Shown here in pieces: positions 43,707 to 54,083 of a stretch of 64,000 nt of DNA. Under the pieces are notes generated by a model. The model saw only the letters and a program-made list of their open reading frames with translations. It was not told the DNA's origin and did no database searches. The position numbers and the translations under genes are program-made. The DNA lies in the NCBI RefSeq assembly GCF_014041935.1, contig NZ_CP059491.1, positions 4,216,001 through 4,280,000 of the forward strand. Reading direction: 5' to 3'. This DNA is from Gordonia jinghuaiqii. GTDB taxonomy: Bacteria; Actinomycetota; Actinomycetes; Mycobacteriales; Mycobacteriaceae. Each line of letters starts with the position of its first letter. The first letter of the stretch is position 1.

Positions 43707-44027
43707 CGCTGTCCTCCAGAGTTCGTTCCAGTCCCGCTCTGCCGTGGACACATCGCGGGAGCGAACTCACTGCGGCGGGCCCGCACGGGTACCAGACGTT
43801 GCAGAGCAAGGGTAGGTCCCGTACGCCGCCCGGGGCCAACCTCTGTGACAGGTGTCACCGCCGGCCCGGCACGACGACATGGGTGGCGCGCGTCTGCCGT
43901 CCGGGCGACGACGGCTGTGACCTGCGCCGAACCGGCGTAGTCTGAGTCCGACCATTCTCCCGTCCATCCCCCTCGACAGCGTCCATCCCCTCGGTAGCGA
44001 GGCCCGCACCTCAGAGAAGGTCCGCAG
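43707..44027. other. Divergent non-coding region between the DUF2520 and kinase genes
   Basis: No gene was seen. It contains two direct copies of CGTCCATCCCC (43961 and 43980), a TAGTCT hexamer near 43938 that could be a -10 for the kinase, and a GAGAAGG site just before 44028. Confidence 0.45.
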
Positions 44028-45602
44028 ATGAGTCTGGAACCGGGCACGCAGTTCGCCGGATACACGATCGTGCGCAAGATCGGGGCGGGCGGGATGGGCG
44101 AGGTGTTCCTGGCGCAACACCCGCGCCTCCCCCGGTGCGACGTCATCAAGGTGCTCGCCGAGCATGTCTCCACCGACCCGACGTTCCGGGCGCGGTTCAC
44201 CCGCGAGGCCGACCTCGCCGCACAGCTCGACCATCCCTGCATCGTCAGCGTCTACGACCGCGGCGAGGTCGACGGCCGGCTCTGGATCTCGATGCAATAC
44301 GTCGCGGGCACCGACGCCGCGGCGCTCGTCGCCGCCAACGAGGGCGGCCTTCCCCTCTCCGACGTCGGGGCCGTGAGCGACTCGATCGGCGCCGCACTCG
44401 ACCATGCCCACCGCCACGGACTGCTCCATCGCGACGTCAAACCCGCCAACATCCTCCTCAGCGCGGAGGGGACCGACGATCCCGGCACCGATGAGCGTCG
44501 AATCCGGTTGGCCGACTTCGGGATCGCTCGCCAGACCGATGGCGGAACCTCACTCACCTCAGCCAATCTGTTGATCGGCTCCTTCCCCTACTCCTCGCCC
44601 GAGCAGCTGTCCGCGGAATCTCTCGACCCGCGCAGCGACGTCTATTCCCTTGCCTGCAGCGTATTCGAATTGCTGACCGGCACAGTCCCATTCACTGCAC
44701 GCTCGGCAGCCATGCTGATCCATCACCACCTCAGCACCCCGCCGCCGGAGGTCTCTTCCCTACGCACGGGCCTCCCACAGGCAGTGTCCGATGCGGTGCG
44801 CCACGGACTGGCCAAGAACCCCGGCGACCGGCCACCGTCGGCAGGTGCGTTCGCTGCCGAATTGCGTTCGGCCATCGACACGACCGGTTTCTTCCCGGCT
44901 CCGCCTCGCGCCACCGGGTATCCCGGCACCGGTAGCCGGCAACCCGGTTCTCACCAACCCGGTTTTCAGCAACCGGGTGCCCAGCGGCCGGATTCCCAGC
45001 GGCCGGGCGATCCGCTCCCGACCGACCGGACCATGCGCGTGCGCGCCGCATCGAACACGACCGAGGTCTCGCCACAGCCGGTCCCTCTCCCGCCGCCCGC
45101 CGCCGCATCCGGCCTCGCCGCGACGGTCCACGCGCCCACCGAAGCGCTTCCGACCGCTGAGCGGCGCCCCCGACCTCCCGCGACGGGCCCGGATCCCGAC
45201 GGTCGGACACATCTCGAGCATCGCCGGCCCGCATCGTCGCACGGGCACGGATTTCCCGCGGCGACGGCGTATTCCGAGCTGCCGGGGCAGACGGTCGAGG
45301 GCCCCGACGCCCACTCCGCCACGATCGCCTCACGCGACCATCACGTACTCGATCCGCCGCCGACCGGTGCCACGGCGGCGCGCAGAACCACGGCGTCCCT
45401 GGCGTGCGGTATCGCAGCCGTGCCGATGAGTGTCGCCGGTGGTCTAGGGCTCCCGCTCGGCGTGGCCGGCTGGTATCTGGCCGGGCGCGGGCCGGCGTCG
45501 TCGGCCGCCCGTCTCGCTCAGGTGTTGTGCGTCCTGGGGATGATCCTGAGCGTCGGATTCATCGGATTCACCGTGGTCCGGGCCATCGTGCTGCAGTTCT
45601 GA
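44028..45602 (+). CDS. Serine/threonine protein kinase with C-terminal membrane segments
   Basis: 524 residues. Kinase domain about residues 11-280: glycine loop IGAGGMGEVFLA, Lys in DVIKVL (VxxK variant), catalytic loop LLHRDVKPANILL near 142, DFG in LADFGIAR near 170, activation segment TSANLLIGSFPYSSPEQLS. A Pro/Gln/Arg-rich linker follows (about 285-440) with repeats of Q-P-G/R-P. Then come two hydrophobic segments near 455-480 and 495-520 resembling DUF4190 hairpins, so the kinase faces the cytosol from the membrane. It has no PASTA or NHL sensor domain. Targets unknown. Active-site residues look complete. Confidence 0.9.
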   Translation: MSLEPGTQFAGYTIVRKIGAGGMGEVFLAQHPRLPRCDVIKVLAEHVSTDPTFRARFTREADLAAQLDHPCIVSVYDRGEVDGRLWISMQYVAGTDAAALVAANEGGLPLSDVGAVSDSIGAALDHAHRHGLLHRDVKPANILLSAEGTDDPGTDERRIRLADFGIARQTDGGTSLTSANLLIGSFPYSSPEQLSAESLDPRSDVYSLACSVFELLTGTVPFTARSAAMLIHHHLSTPPPEVSSLRTGLPQAVSDAVRHGLAKNPGDRPPSAGAFAAELRSAIDTTGFFPAPPRATGYPGTGSRQPGSHQPGFQQPGAQRPDSQRPGDPLPTDRTMRVRAASNTTEVSPQPVPLPPPAAASGLAATVHAPTEALPTAERRPRPPATGPDPDGRTHLEHRRPASSHGHGFPAATAYSELPGQTVEGPDAHSATIASRDHHVLDPPPTGATAARRTTASLACGIAAVPMSVAGGLGLPLGVAGWYLAGRGPASSAARLAQVLCVLGMILSVGFIGFTVVRAIVLQF

Positions 45603-45636
45603 CCGACCCGAGATCAAGGCGCGCAACACCTTTCGG

Positions 45637-46425
45637 TCAACGCATACCCAACGTCTCGGGTGGGCTCGCCTGCACTCGTCCCTGCCGGGACAACGCCCCG
45701 AACACCGAGTCGACGACCCAGAGCGTGCTGATCCCGGCGATGATGTCCACGACATCGTCGAACGGCGACCGGTACCTGGGCGAGAACGGATCGAGCACCT
45801 CGGCGGTGGGAACACCCAACAGGCTGCCGGTCCGGTCCACCAAGGCATCGAGAGGGTTGGACGTCCAGCCCTCGTAGGCGTTGATCGCCAGCAACGCGAT
45901 GACCGGGATCGCGAGCACCCACCAGAAGCCGCGGCGTCGGGCGACCGACCACGCCACGATCAGCATCAGCACGAACGCCGGGGTGTGATCGGAGCAGAAC
46001 GTCAGCGCCGCATACTCTCCCGATCGCACCAGTATCGGCACCTGACCGCCCCAGAATCCCAGTGCTCCGACCGCTCCGATCGCCACGGCGATCGCGGACC
46101 GAACCGGGCCACGAGCCCAGATCCCCAGGACGATCACCATGTACAACGGCATGAGTGCGGTCAACACCCAGATCAGGATCAGGCTGACCGCCGGCCCGTC
46201 GGCCTGGAACGCGGCATAGTATTCCGGGAACGCGGTCCCGTTGAGCGGATCAAAAGTGAAGAGCCACAACACCGTCGGCCACCAGGCGAGGACGGGCAAA
46301 AACAAGGCTGCACTCACCAGCGTTTGCCTCACCGCAGTACCGCGATCGGTGAGACGCAACCCGACGCGCGACGCTGCGGTCTGGTCACCCAGACCGTACT
46401 GCCCATCGGCGAGCACGTCGCTCAT
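45637..46425 (-). CDS. Polytopic membrane protein of unknown function
   Basis: 262 residues with about five hydrophobic segments: TLVSAALFLPVLAWWPTVLW near residue 35, SLILIWVLTALMPLYMVIVL near 80, IAVAIGAVGALGFWGG near 112, PAFVLMLIVAWSVA near 145 and WWVLAIPVIALLAINAYEGW near 170. The C-terminal third is soluble, with DPFSPRYRSPFDDVVDIIAG and a last amphipathic stretch. I do not recognise the family. Start MSDVLADGQ at 46425; upstream codons (Arg-rich) look non-coding. Convergent with the kinase. Confidence 0.7.
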   Translation of the reverse strand: MSDVLADGQYGLGDQTAASRVGLRLTDRGTAVRQTLVSAALFLPVLAWWPTVLWLFTFDPLNGTAFPEYYAAFQADGPAVSLILIWVLTALMPLYMVIVLGIWARGPVRSAIAVAIGAVGALGFWGGQVPILVRSGEYAALTFCSDHTPAFVLMLIVAWSVARRRGFWWVLAIPVIALLAINAYEGWTSNPLDALVDRTGSLLGVPTAEVLDPFSPRYRSPFDDVVDIIAGISTLWVVDSVFGALSRQGRVQASPPETLGMR

Positions 46426-46595
46426 TCGTGAAGTGTAGGGCGATCGTCCAACTCCTCGCCGACGATTGATCAGGCACGTCACAGAAGTCGCCCGAACGGG
46501 TGACCATCGCGGTTGACCGCCCGCTCAGACGTTCCGGGCGTTCCGTCTCAACCCTGAAGCATGATGTGTCTCAGAGATTCCCGAGGACGCCCGGA

Positions 46596-46697
46596 CAGCC
46601 GTTCCGACGGTTCGGATCAGCCGTTCCGACGGTTCGGATCAGCCGTTCCGACGGTTCGGATCAGCCGTTCCGACGGTTCGGATCAGCCGTTCCGGCG
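46596..46697. repeat. 22-bp tandem repeat, four full copies plus a partial
   Basis: Units of 22 bases starting CAGCCGTTCCGACGG at 46596, 46618, 46640 and 46662, with a partial unit at 46684-46697. The innermost repeat contains the last codons and stop of the DUF6779 gene; the others lie downstream of it. Confidence 0.92.
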
Positions 46698-48242
46698 GCG
46701 GCGCCCGCCGCCGGAGGACTCGGTCTGCTGACGCAACTGGCTCAGCAGTTCCGACACCGGCAGGCCCGCGGAATGCGCGGGTTCGGCGTCATCATCGGCG
46801 GCGCGGCGACGACGACCACCACCACCGAAGTGTTCCGCGGTACGGCCTCCGGGAGTGCCTTCGTGGCGGCCGACCGTCCCCAGGAACGCCGGCGGCTGGA
46901 CATCGGAATCACCGACGGAATCGGCGGCGGCGATCCCACGCTCGGAGACCTCGGTCTCAGCGAGCTCGGCGTCGGTGGTCTCGGCGTCGGTGGTCTCGGC
47001 GTCGGTGGTCTCGGCGTCGGGGATCTCGACCTCGGGGCGCACGTCCTTGATACGCGTGGCCTCGGGGCCGTCTGCATCGGCCGCGTTGTGCCCCGCAGTA
47101 TCGGGGCCGGCAGGCGCGGCGTCGCCCGTCGCCCACTCGTCGGTCGGGGTGTCATCGGTGTAGAGCGGCTCACCGACCGGGATCGAACCCGGCCTCGACG
47201 ACCCGCCCGGCTCGGTGTCGGTGTCGGTGCCGGGGTAGAAGCCGCCCGAGAACGGGAGGGAGGAGGACTCACCGGAATACGTGCCGGGCGCGTCGCCGGC
47301 GCCGGCAGCGCCGGGGGTGGTCCCGGCCGCGACCTCGGTGTCCGCGCCCTGGGTGTCCGCGCCCTGGGTGTCCGCGCCCTCGGTGTCCACGACCTCGGCG
47401 TCGGACACATCGTCGGCACCCGTGGCGGTGTCCGAGTCGCGTTCGGTCGCCGACCGCCCGAAGGTCGGGAATCGGGGCGCCGACGTCGAAGGCCGCTCGA
47501 TCTCCTCCTCCGGCACCTCGGTGGCGATCCGGCCGGACAACGGGTCGTCGTCGGTGATGACCGGGATGACCTCGGTCATCTCGTTCGGGTCGACCTGTCC
47601 GGTGTGTCGGCCGTCGTCGGCGGTCGGTGCGGTCGCCGCGAAATCGCGGGCCGCGAGGACACCGTCGTCGGCGTACGCCGAACCGTAGGGCGGCACGCCG
47701 CCGAACTCACCACCGAACGGCCGTTTGCGGGTGCGCCCGCCGGCACGGGGGTCGTCGTCGAGTCCCGACGCGAGCTCGCGCATCTTCTCGCTGGACAGCG
47801 CTGCCCGCTGGTCCGGCAGCGGCTCACCGAGGAGCATCTCGAGACTCGACCGCAATGCCAGAACCTGAGCCTTGAGTTCGGAGAGCTCCTCGTTGGACTC
47901 GGCGGTCACCTCTTTGCGGATCGTGGTCTCGACGTCGAGCTCGTACTGACGTCGCGCCGCGATCTCGCGTTCGAGTTGTAGTTCGTAGACGAGCCGGAGA
48001 TCACGGCTCTTCGCCTCGGCACTCTCGGCCTGACGGCGGAACTTGGTCACCAGGATCGCGCCGATCACCGCGGCCCACAGCGCCGCGATGACGGCCAGGG
48101 ATCCCGTGATGGACAGCCGGTCGGTGAAGACCATCAGAATGCTGGCCACCAGGGCGAGCACGATCAAAAGACCGAGCAGCCATTGAGCCGCCGACCGACT
48201 GGAGCGTCGCGAGTCGGCGGAACGGCCGTTCGAGGTCGTCAT
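46683..48242 (-). CDS. DUF6779 membrane-anchored protein with low-complexity tail (Rv3604c-like)
   Basis: 519 residues. Two hydrophobic segments (SAAQWLLGLLIVLALVASILMV near residue 25 and SITGSLAVIAALWAAVIGAILV near 50) are followed by a coiled coil (KFRRQAESAEAKSRDLRLVY, then LEREIAARRQYELD, up to about residue 135). A long Asp/Glu/Thr/Gly-rich region follows, with internal repeats (three GADTQ/E units near 290; four AETTD units near 420), and a basic end GGGRRRRNG. ATG 48242 gives MTTSNGRS; an ATG 11 codons upstream is possible. It follows the folate operon, as Rv3604c does. Function unknown. Confidence 0.78.
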   Translation of the reverse strand: MTTSNGRSADSRRSSRSAAQWLLGLLIVLALVASILMVFTDRLSITGSLAVIAALWAAVIGAILVTKFRRQAESAEAKSRDLRLVYELQLEREIAARRQYELDVETTIRKEVTAESNEELSELKAQVLALRSSLEMLLGEPLPDQRAALSSEKMRELASGLDDDPRAGGRTRKRPFGGEFGGVPPYGSAYADDGVLAARDFAATAPTADDGRHTGQVDPNEMTEVIPVITDDDPLSGRIATEVPEEEIERPSTSAPRFPTFGRSATERDSDTATGADDVSDAEVVDTEGADTQGADTQGADTEVAAGTTPGAAGAGDAPGTYSGESSSLPFSGGFYPGTDTDTEPGGSSRPGSIPVGEPLYTDDTPTDEWATGDAAPAGPDTAGHNAADADGPEATRIKDVRPEVEIPDAETTDAETTDAETTDAELAETEVSERGIAAADSVGDSDVQPPAFLGTVGRHEGTPGGRTAEHFGGGGRRRRAADDDAEPAHSAGLPVSELLSQLRQQTESSGGGRRRRNG

Positions 48243-48318
48243 GATCGTGAACTTACCCGCTGTAGGTGCATTCATCGGCCAACCGGGTGCGGAGTTTCTC
48301 AGATAGCCGTCATGTTAA

Positions 48319-48341
48319 GGGCCAGAATTCCGAATTGGCCC
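48319..48341. terminator. Hairpin after the folate/DUF3180 operon
   Basis: GGGCCAGAATTCCGAATTGGCCC forms a stem with a one-base bulge between the DUF3180 stop (48386) and the DUF6779 start (48242); a TTAACAT stretch follows on the minus strand. Confidence 0.5.
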
Positions 48342-48385
48342 GTGAGCAATCAGCGAATGTCGGCGAATACACCGATCACCGAACG

Positions 48386-48901
48386 TCACGCGTCGCCGAC
48401 GGCGGGCGGGTCCTCGGGCGCGCGGCAACAGTATTCGAGCCACATCGCCGCACAGACCAGGATCGCCCCGCCGATCAAACCGATGATGGCGCCCGGACGA
48501 TCATGGTCGGCGGCCGCCACGTCGTGCTGGCCGAGCAGGAACGCGAGCAACCCCAGCCACACCCCGACGGCGATCGCACCGAGGATGGCAGATGCCTTGG
48601 CCAGAGCCAGTACTCGCGCCGCGGTCAGCGGATGCAGTTGGCCCCGGGCGCGACCCACGTTCCGCGAGTCGACCCGCGCGCGGACGACGAAGGCGATGAC
48701 GATCTCGAGTGCCGCGAGCACATACAGGACGATGCCGGCCAGCAACGGCAGCGGCGGGAAATCGGAGTAGTTGTACCGCACCAGAATCCACGCCGCGATG
48801 GCGGTCACGCCGGTGATGGCCAGCAGATCCCGGACCCGGGTGGGGCCGAGTCCCGACTCCTCGTCGTCCTGTTCCGGGCGGTGCGGATCCGGTGTGCTCA
48901 T
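48386..48901 (-). CDS. DUF3180 membrane protein (Rv3605c-like)
   Basis: 171 residues with four hydrophobic segments: [65 protein letters not shown] and [20 protein letters not shown]. The segment [19 protein letters not shown] is characteristic of DUF3180 proteins, found next to folK across actinobacteria. The start overlaps the folK stop (ATGA). Function unknown; constant linkage with folate genes suggests a related membrane role. Confidence 0.85.
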   Translation of the reverse strand: MSTPDPHRPEQDDEESGLGPTRVRDLLAITGVTAIAAWILVRYNYSDFPPLPLLAGIVLYVLAALEIVIAFVVRARVDSRNVGRARGQLHPLTAARVLALAKASAILGAIAVGVWLGLLAFLLGQHDVAAADHDRPGAIIGLIGGAILVCAAMWLEYCCRAPEDPPAVGDA

Positions 48902-49461
48902 GCCGATCCCCCGGTCTCCCGGCCTGCCGAATCCCGGCCTGCAGTCTCCCGGCCGACCGCCACCCGGCCGACGCAGCGCACCGCGTCCCGGTCGGCGGCG
49001 TCGAGTTCATCGACGAGGTCGGCGACGGCGCGTTCCCCCTCGGGGGTCCACAGTGTCGCGTCGGGTTCGATCTCCAACCACGGGATCAGCACGAAAGCTC
49101 GTTGCGCGGCACGGGGATGGGGCAGGGTGAGGACCGGGTCGTCGGAGACGATCACGCTTCCCGCATCGGCGACCGAGATCACGTCGACGTCCAGAGTTCT
49201 CGGCCCCCAACGGATGTCGCGTGTCCGCTCGGCTGATCGTTCGAGTTCGGCACACCGCCCGAGCCACTGACGCGCATCGTGACGGCCGTCGACGATGAGG
49301 GTGATGTTGAGGAAGTCGTCCTGCTCGACACCACCCCAGGGAGGTGTCGAATACACCGAGGACACCGCGACCAGATCGGCGGCGAATCCGTCGACCACCG
49401 AACGCAGATACGCCATCGAATCACCGACGTTGGAGCCGGCCGAGAGCACCGCGCGGCTCAT
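48898..49461 (-). CDS. folK: 6-hydroxymethyl-7,8-dihydropterin pyrophosphokinase (HPPK)
   Basis: 187 residues: [20 protein letters not shown] at the start, [22 protein letters not shown] near residue 40, the signature [12 protein letters not shown] near 85 (Mg-ATP ligands) and [21 protein letters not shown]. It transfers pyrophosphate from ATP to the pterin for dihydropteroate synthesis. Unusual is the C-terminal 30 residues, a low-complexity [15 protein letters not shown] stretch beyond the normal end. ATGA overlaps at both ends with folB and DUF3180. Confidence 0.93.
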   Translation of the reverse strand: MSRAVLSAGSNVGDSMAYLRSVVDGFAADLVAVSSVYSTPPWGGVEQDDFLNITLIVDGRHDARQWLGRCAELERSAERTRDIRWGPRTLDVDVISVADAGSVIVSDDPVLTLPHPRAAQRAFVLIPWLEIEPDATLWTPEGERAVADLVDELDAADRDAVRCVGRVAVGRETAGRDSAGRETGGSA

Positions 49462-49829
49462 CGCATGCCCTTTCGGGAACGGCGGGTCACCACCGCGACA
49501 TCGTCGAAGGTCAGCGGGATCGGCGCCGACGGCTTGTGCACGGTGACCTCACAGGCGCTGATGCGGTCATCGGCCATGATCGACTCCGCCACCTCGGCAC
49601 CGACGGTCTCGATCAGGTTGCGGGCTTCGCCGCCGACGATCGCGGCCACCTGTTGCGCGAGGGCCCCGTAGTCGACGGTCTCGGCCAGGTCGTCGGTGTC
49701 GGCCGCGGCCTGCAGGTCGAGCCAGAGGACGACGTCGATGTAGAAGTCCTGACCGTCGGCCCGTTCGTGGTCGAACACCCCGTGATTGCCGCGGACTTTG
49801 AGTCCACGGAGTTCGATCCGATCAGCCAT
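49458..49829 (-). CDS. folB: Dihydroneopterin aldolase
   Basis: 123 residues: [34 protein letters not shown] (the active-site strand and helix, with the conserved Glu/Tyr context), [36 protein letters not shown] and [11 protein letters not shown] carrying the catalytic Lys. It converts dihydroneopterin to hydroxymethyl-dihydropterin. It overlaps folP by eight bases and folK by four, so it is translated in a tightly coupled folate operon. Confidence 0.95.
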   Translation of the reverse strand: MADRIELRGLKVRGNHGVFDHERADGQDFYIDVVLWLDLQAAADTDDLAETVDYGALAQQVAAIVGGEARNLIETVGAEVAESIMADDRISACEVTVHKPSAPIPLTFDDVAVVTRRSRKGMR

Positions 49830-50730
49830 GAGGGTCTCCTGCCGGTGACGAGTGTCGGGAACCGCCTGCGCGCCAGGCCGCCGCGACTGTCACGGCGTCG
49901 TAGCTGCTCGCGACGTCGTGGACCCGCACACCCCACGCCCCCGCAGCCGCGGTGAGCGCCGAGATGGCGGCGGTCGCGATGTCGCGGCCCGCGGGGGACC
50001 GCGCGTCGCCCTCGCGACCCAACAGGGTGCCCAGGAAGCGCTTGCGCGAGGCGCCGACGAGAATCGGGAAACCGAGGCCGATGAAGGTGGGCAGCGCATG
50101 CAGCAGTGCCCAGTTGTGCTCGGCGGTCTTGGCGAAACCCAGTCCGGGATCGAGGATGAGCGAGTCCGGGTCGACCCCGGCCGACACCGCGGCATCCACC
50201 TGCGCCAGCAACTCGCCGCTCACCTCGGCGACCACGTCGCGATAGCCGTCGACGTCGCCGGAACGGTGGGTGAACCGGCGGTCGTCGCTCTCCCCGGAGG
50301 GGCGCCAGTGCATGAGGATCCACGGCAGACCCGCCTCGGCGACGACGCGGGCCATGTCGTCGTCGGCACGTCCGCCCGAGACGTCGTTGACGATGGCCGC
50401 GCCGGCCTCGATCGCCGCCGCTGCCACCGGCGCGCGCATGGTGTCCACCGACACGACGACGCCGTGTGCGGCGAGGGCCGCGATGACCGGCGCCACGCGC
50501 GCCGCCTCGAGATCCGGGTCCACACGAACAGCCCCGGGCCGGGTGGACTCGCCGCCGACATCGATCAGATCGGCCCCCTGGGCGACCAATTCGAGTCCGT
50601 GGGTGATCGCGGCGTCGGTGTCGAGATACCGGCCGCCGTCGGAGAACGAGTCGGCGGTGACGTTCAGGACGCCCATCACGAGGGTCCGGTGGTTCCCACC
50701 ACCGACAGGGACCGCCTTCGGCTGGGTCAC
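49822..50730 (-). CDS. folP: Dihydropteroate synthase
   Basis: 302 residues of TIM barrel: [20 protein letters not shown] near residue 18, [18 protein letters not shown] near 55, VNDVSGG near 110, [19 protein letters not shown] near 190 and [11 protein letters not shown] (pterin phosphate Lys/Arg) near 225. It joins the pterin pyrophosphate with p-aminobenzoate and is the sulfonamide target. The GTG at 50730 overlaps the folE stop (GTGA); upstream codons are shadow sequence of folE. Intact for all motifs. Confidence 0.94.
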   Translation of the reverse strand: MTQPKAVPVGGGNHRTLVMGVLNVTADSFSDGGRYLDTDAAITHGLELVAQGADLIDVGGESTRPGAVRVDPDLEAARVAPVIAALAAHGVVVSVDTMRAPVAAAAIEAGAAIVNDVSGGRADDDMARVVAEAGLPWILMHWRPSGESDDRRFTHRSGDVDGYRDVVAEVSGELLAQVDAAVSAGVDPDSLILDPGLGFAKTAEHNWALLHALPTFIGLGFPILVGASRKRFLGTLLGREGDARSPAGRDIATAAISALTAAAGAWGVRVHDVASSYDAVTVAAAWRAGGSRHSSPAGDPHG

Positions 50731-51341
50731 CGGGTGATCAGGTCGAGGGCTTCGCCGCGGGACACCGCACTGGTCTTGAAGATGCCGCGCACCGCCGACG
50801 TCGTGGTGCTCGCCCCGGGCTTGCGGATGCCACGCATCGCCATACACAGATGCTCGGCCTCGATCACCACGATCACGCCGCGGGGCTCGAGCCTGCGCAT
50901 CATGGCGTCGGCGATCTGGCTGGTCAGCCGCTCCTGCACCTGCGGGCGCTTGGCGTACAGGTCGACCAGCCGCGCGAGCTTCGACAGACCGGTCACGCGG
51001 CCCGAGGAACCGGGGATGTAGCCCACATGCGCGACACCGTGGAACGACACGAGGTGATGCTCGCAGGTCGAGTACATCGGGATGTCCTTGACCAGCACGA
51101 GCTCGTCGTGATCCTCGTCGAAGGTGGTCGCGAGAACGTCGTCGGGTTCTGTGTAGAGTCCCGCGAACATCTCCCGGTACGCGTTCGCCACACGCGTCGG
51201 GGTCCGGACCAGACCCTCGCGATCCGGGTCCTCCCCCACGGCCAGTAGCAACTCACGCACTGCGGCCTCGGCACGGGCCTGGTCGAACGTCGAGTGCGGC
51301 CCCTCGAGGACGGCGTCGTCGTGCCGCTCGCTGATCGTCAT
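50727..51341 (-). CDS. folE: GTP cyclohydrolase I (FolE1, zinc type)
   Basis: 204 residues: [23 protein letters not shown] near residue 48, [22 protein letters not shown] near 90 (zinc Cys and the catalytic His pair), [29 protein letters not shown], and [25 protein letters not shown] supplying the second zinc Cys. It opens GTP to dihydroneopterin triphosphate, the first folate step. Ten bases lie between the ftsH stop and this start, so ftsH leads the operon. Confidence 0.95.
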   Translation of the reverse strand: MTISERHDDAVLEGPHSTFDQARAEAAVRELLLAVGEDPDREGLVRTPTRVANAYREMFAGLYTEPDDVLATTFDEDHDELVLVKDIPMYSTCEHHLVSFHGVAHVGYIPGSSGRVTGLSKLARLVDLYAKRPQVQERLTSQIADAMMRRLEPRGVIVVIEAEHLCMAMRGIRKPGASTTTSAVRGIFKTSAVSRGEALDLITR

Positions 51342-51351
51342 TCAGCTCACC

Positions 51352-53880
51352 TTACGAGCCGGGGCGGTGGCCGCCGTCACCGGCTTCGCCACTGTCCGGG
51401 CCGGTCCCACCGCCGTTCACGTCACCGGCGCGATGACCCCAGCCGTTGGTTCCGTTCTCGCCGGAACGCGGGCGCGGCTGCTCGGGCGGCCACCCCGGGG
51501 CCGACCAGTCCCGAGGGGCACCGTAATCCGGACGGGTCCCGGTGGAGTACGGACCTCCGGGACGCGGCACCGCCTGTCCCGCACCCTGATCGGGGGTCGG
51601 GGGGCTCGGGTACTGCGAACCCGGGTTCTGGGGGTTCGGGTTCTGGGGGTTCGGATACGGGGGGTTCGGATACGGGGGGTTCTTCTGCAGACTCGGGTTC
51701 TGGGGACTCGAATTCTGCGGATTCGGGTACTGGGGGTCCCGGTGGGGATCCGGGTACTGGGGATCCGGGTATTGGGGGTTGGGGTACTGGGGATTCGGAT
51801 ACCCGTGCCCCTGCTGCGCCGGCCCGCCTTGTGCACCCGGCTCGGGGTACATCGGCGGATAGTTCGGCACCTGTCCCGGCACCTGCGGACTGCCGGGATA
51901 CCCCGCACCGACCGGCTCGGGCACCTTCGACTGCTCCGGCGGCGGCCACGGCTCGCCACGTTCGATCGCGAGCTCACCCGGGGTCTTCACCGGCGGCTTG
52001 TCGCTCGGGATGCGCTCACCGAAATCGTTGAACGCCGTGATCCGCGGACGCTTCTCGACGTCGGTGAAGATCTTCTCCAGATCCTTGCGGGTCAGCGTCT
52101 CCTTCTCGAGCAGCTGGCTGGCCAGCACGTCGAGGGTGTCGCGGTACTCGTTGAGGATGGCCCACGCCTCGGTGTGCGCGGTCTCGATGAGACGACGCAC
52201 CTCGTCGTCGATCTCGCTGGCGATCTCGGCCGAGTAATCGGTGTGCGATCCCATCGAACGTCCGAGGAAGGGATCACCCTGGTCCTGGCCGTAGCGCACG
52301 GCTCCGAGCTTGGAGCTCATGCCGTACTCGGTGACCATCGCGCGGGCGATCTTGGTGGCCTGGTCGATGTCGGACGACGCGCCGGTCGTCGGCTCGTGGA
52401 ACACCAGTTCCTCCGCCGCCCGGCCGCCCATCGCCATCACCAGACGCGCGATCATCTCCGAGCGCGTCATCAGGTCCTTGTCCTGCTCGGGGACGGCGAG
52501 GGCGTGACCGCCGGTGCGTCCGCGCGCGAGGATCGTCACCTTGTAGATGGGGTCGAGGTCGGGCATCGCCCAGGCGGCCAGCGTGTGTCCGCCCTCGTGG
52601 TACGCGACCACCTTGCGCTCGTGTTCGCTGATGATCCGGCTCTTGCGGCGCGGGCCGCCGATGACCCGGTCGACCGCCTCCTCGAGCGCCTCGGCGGTGA
52701 TCGTCTGCTTGTTCTCACGTGCGGTGAGCAGTGCGGCCTCGTTGACGACGTTGGCCAGGTCGGCGCCGGACATGCCCGGCGTGCGCTTGGCGAGACCGTC
52801 CAGATCGGCGTCGGCGTCGATCGGCTTGCCCTTGGCATGCACCTTCAGGATCGCGCGACGACCGGCCATGTCGGGGTTGCCGACGGGGATCTGACGGTCG
52901 AAGCGTCCCGGGCGCAGAAGAGCGGGATCGAGGATGTCGGGCCGGTTGGTCGCGGCGATCAGGATGACGCCGGAACGTTCGCCGAAGCCGTCCATCTCGA
53001 CGAGCAGCTGATTGAGTGTCTGTTCACGCTCGTCGTGACCGCCGCCGAGACCCGCACCGCGCTGCCTGCCGACGGCGTCGATCTCGTCGACGAAGATGAT
53101 GCACGGGCTGTTGTTCTTGGCCTGCTCGAAGAGGTCGCGCACACGGGAGGCGCCGACACCGACGAACATCTCGACGAAGTCCGACCCGGAGATGGTGAAG
53201 AACGGGACGCCGGCCTCACCGGCGACCGCGCGGGCCAGCAGCGTCTTGCCCGTTCCGGGCGGACCGAACAGGAGCACACCCTTGGGGATCGTGGCCCCGA
53301 GTGCCTGGTAGCGCGCCGGGTTCTGGAGGAAGTCCTTGATCTCGTAGAGCTCCTCGACGGCCTCGTCGGCGCCCGCGACATCGGCGAAGGTCGTCTTGGG
53401 CATGTCCTTGGTCAGCTGCTTGGCGCGCGACTTGCCGAAGCCCATCACGCCGCCGCGTCCACCGCCCTGCATGCGGCTCATCACGAAGAAGAACAGACCG
53501 AACAGCAAGATCATCGGCAGCACGAAGATGAGGATCTGCCAGAGAATCGACTGCTCGTTGACGTTGGTGGTGTACATCGCGCCGGTGCCCTGCACGGCGT
53601 CGAAGATCTGGTCACCGGCCTGCGCCGGATACTTGGCGCTGATCTTGTCGGCGTCGGCGTCGTCGACCTTGACCGGTGTCTTGAGCTCGATGCGGAGCTG
53701 TTGCTCACGGTCGTCGATGCTGACGAACTTGGTGTTCTTCTTGTCCAGCTGTTCCAGTGCGACGGAGGTGTCGACGCTGCGGTACTCGCGGCCGGAATCG
53801 CTCATCACGCTCCAGCCCCACAGGGCGAGCAGGATGAGCGCCAAGATGGCGAGGTTGCGGAAGACTGTCTTACGGTTCAT
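51352..53880 (-). CDS. ftsH: ATP-dependent zinc metalloprotease FtsH with extended Pro-rich tail
   Basis: 842 residues. Two membrane segments (residues 10-26 and 112-135) flank a small periplasmic domain. AAA domain: Walker A GPPGTGKT at 206-213, Walker [10 protein letters not shown] at 260-268, arginine-finger region [20 protein letters not shown] at 311-330. Protease domain: zinc motif HEGGH at 428-432. The core ends near residue 640. The last 200 residues are a repetitive [16 protein letters not shown] tail, longer than in most FtsH proteins and probably disordered. It degrades membrane and regulatory proteins. First gene of the folate operon, as Rv3610c. Confidence 0.95.
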   Translation of the reverse strand: MNRKTVFRNLAILALILLALWGWSVMSDSGREYRSVDTSVALEQLDKKNTKFVSIDDREQQLRIELKTPVKVDDADADKISAKYPAQAGDQIFDAVQGTGAMYTTNVNEQSILWQILIFVLPMILLFGLFFFVMSRMQGGGRGGVMGFGKSRAKQLTKDMPKTTFADVAGADEAVEELYEIKDFLQNPARYQALGATIPKGVLLFGPPGTGKTLLARAVAGEAGVPFFTISGSDFVEMFVGVGASRVRDLFEQAKNNSPCIIFVDEIDAVGRQRGAGLGGGHDEREQTLNQLLVEMDGFGERSGVILIAATNRPDILDPALLRPGRFDRQIPVGNPDMAGRRAILKVHAKGKPIDADADLDGLAKRTPGMSGADLANVVNEAALLTARENKQTITAEALEEAVDRVIGGPRRKSRIISEHERKVVAYHEGGHTLAAWAMPDLDPIYKVTILARGRTGGHALAVPEQDKDLMTRSEMIARLVMAMGGRAAEELVFHEPTTGASSDIDQATKIARAMVTEYGMSSKLGAVRYGQDQGDPFLGRSMGSHTDYSAEIASEIDDEVRRLIETAHTEAWAILNEYRDTLDVLASQLLEKETLTRKDLEKIFTDVEKRPRITAFNDFGERIPSDKPPVKTPGELAIERGEPWPPPEQSKVPEPVGAGYPGSPQVPGQVPNYPPMYPEPGAQGGPAQQGHGYPNPQYPNPQYPDPQYPDPHRDPQYPNPQNSSPQNPSLQKNPPYPNPPYPNPQNPNPQNPGSQYPSPPTPDQGAGQAVPRPGGPYSTGTRPDYGAPRDWSAPGWPPEQPRPRSGENGTNGWGHRAGDVNGGGTGPDSGEAGDGGHRPGS

Positions 53881-54083
53881 GCCAGTTGGTGGGGGTCGAG
53901 CTGGTACGCGGGATCGGGTCCTGCGCGCCTACGCCGTTCCCATGTCCTTCCCATCGACGTACACATTGAGGCTACCGGTCAACGATCGTGCCGGTGAATC
54001 CGTTCCCTTGCAGGTGGGCGCGCTTCTCACCCGGAAGAACCCGCATCGACGCCGAGTCCGGGTGAACACCGGCGCCGCGTCGG

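Noticed and set aside
46596..46697. Regular 22-bp repeats as a possible CRISPR array
   Set aside because: The units are head to tail with no spacers and no cas genes nearby.
46500..47981. A long open plus-strand frame rich in Val-Gly-Gly-Leu
   Set aside because: It is the shadow of the repetitive DUF6779 gene on the other strand; its composition mirrors the repeats and it has no plausible start site.
51367..53997. An 876-codon plus-strand open frame opposite ftsH
   Set aside because: A GC-rich antisense shadow of a clear ftsH gene; it has no domains.
53881..54083. Gap between hpt and ftsH
   Set aside because: A minus-strand frame passes through, but it is continuous with an out-of-frame reading of hpt and has no start or domain; treated as a promoter region.
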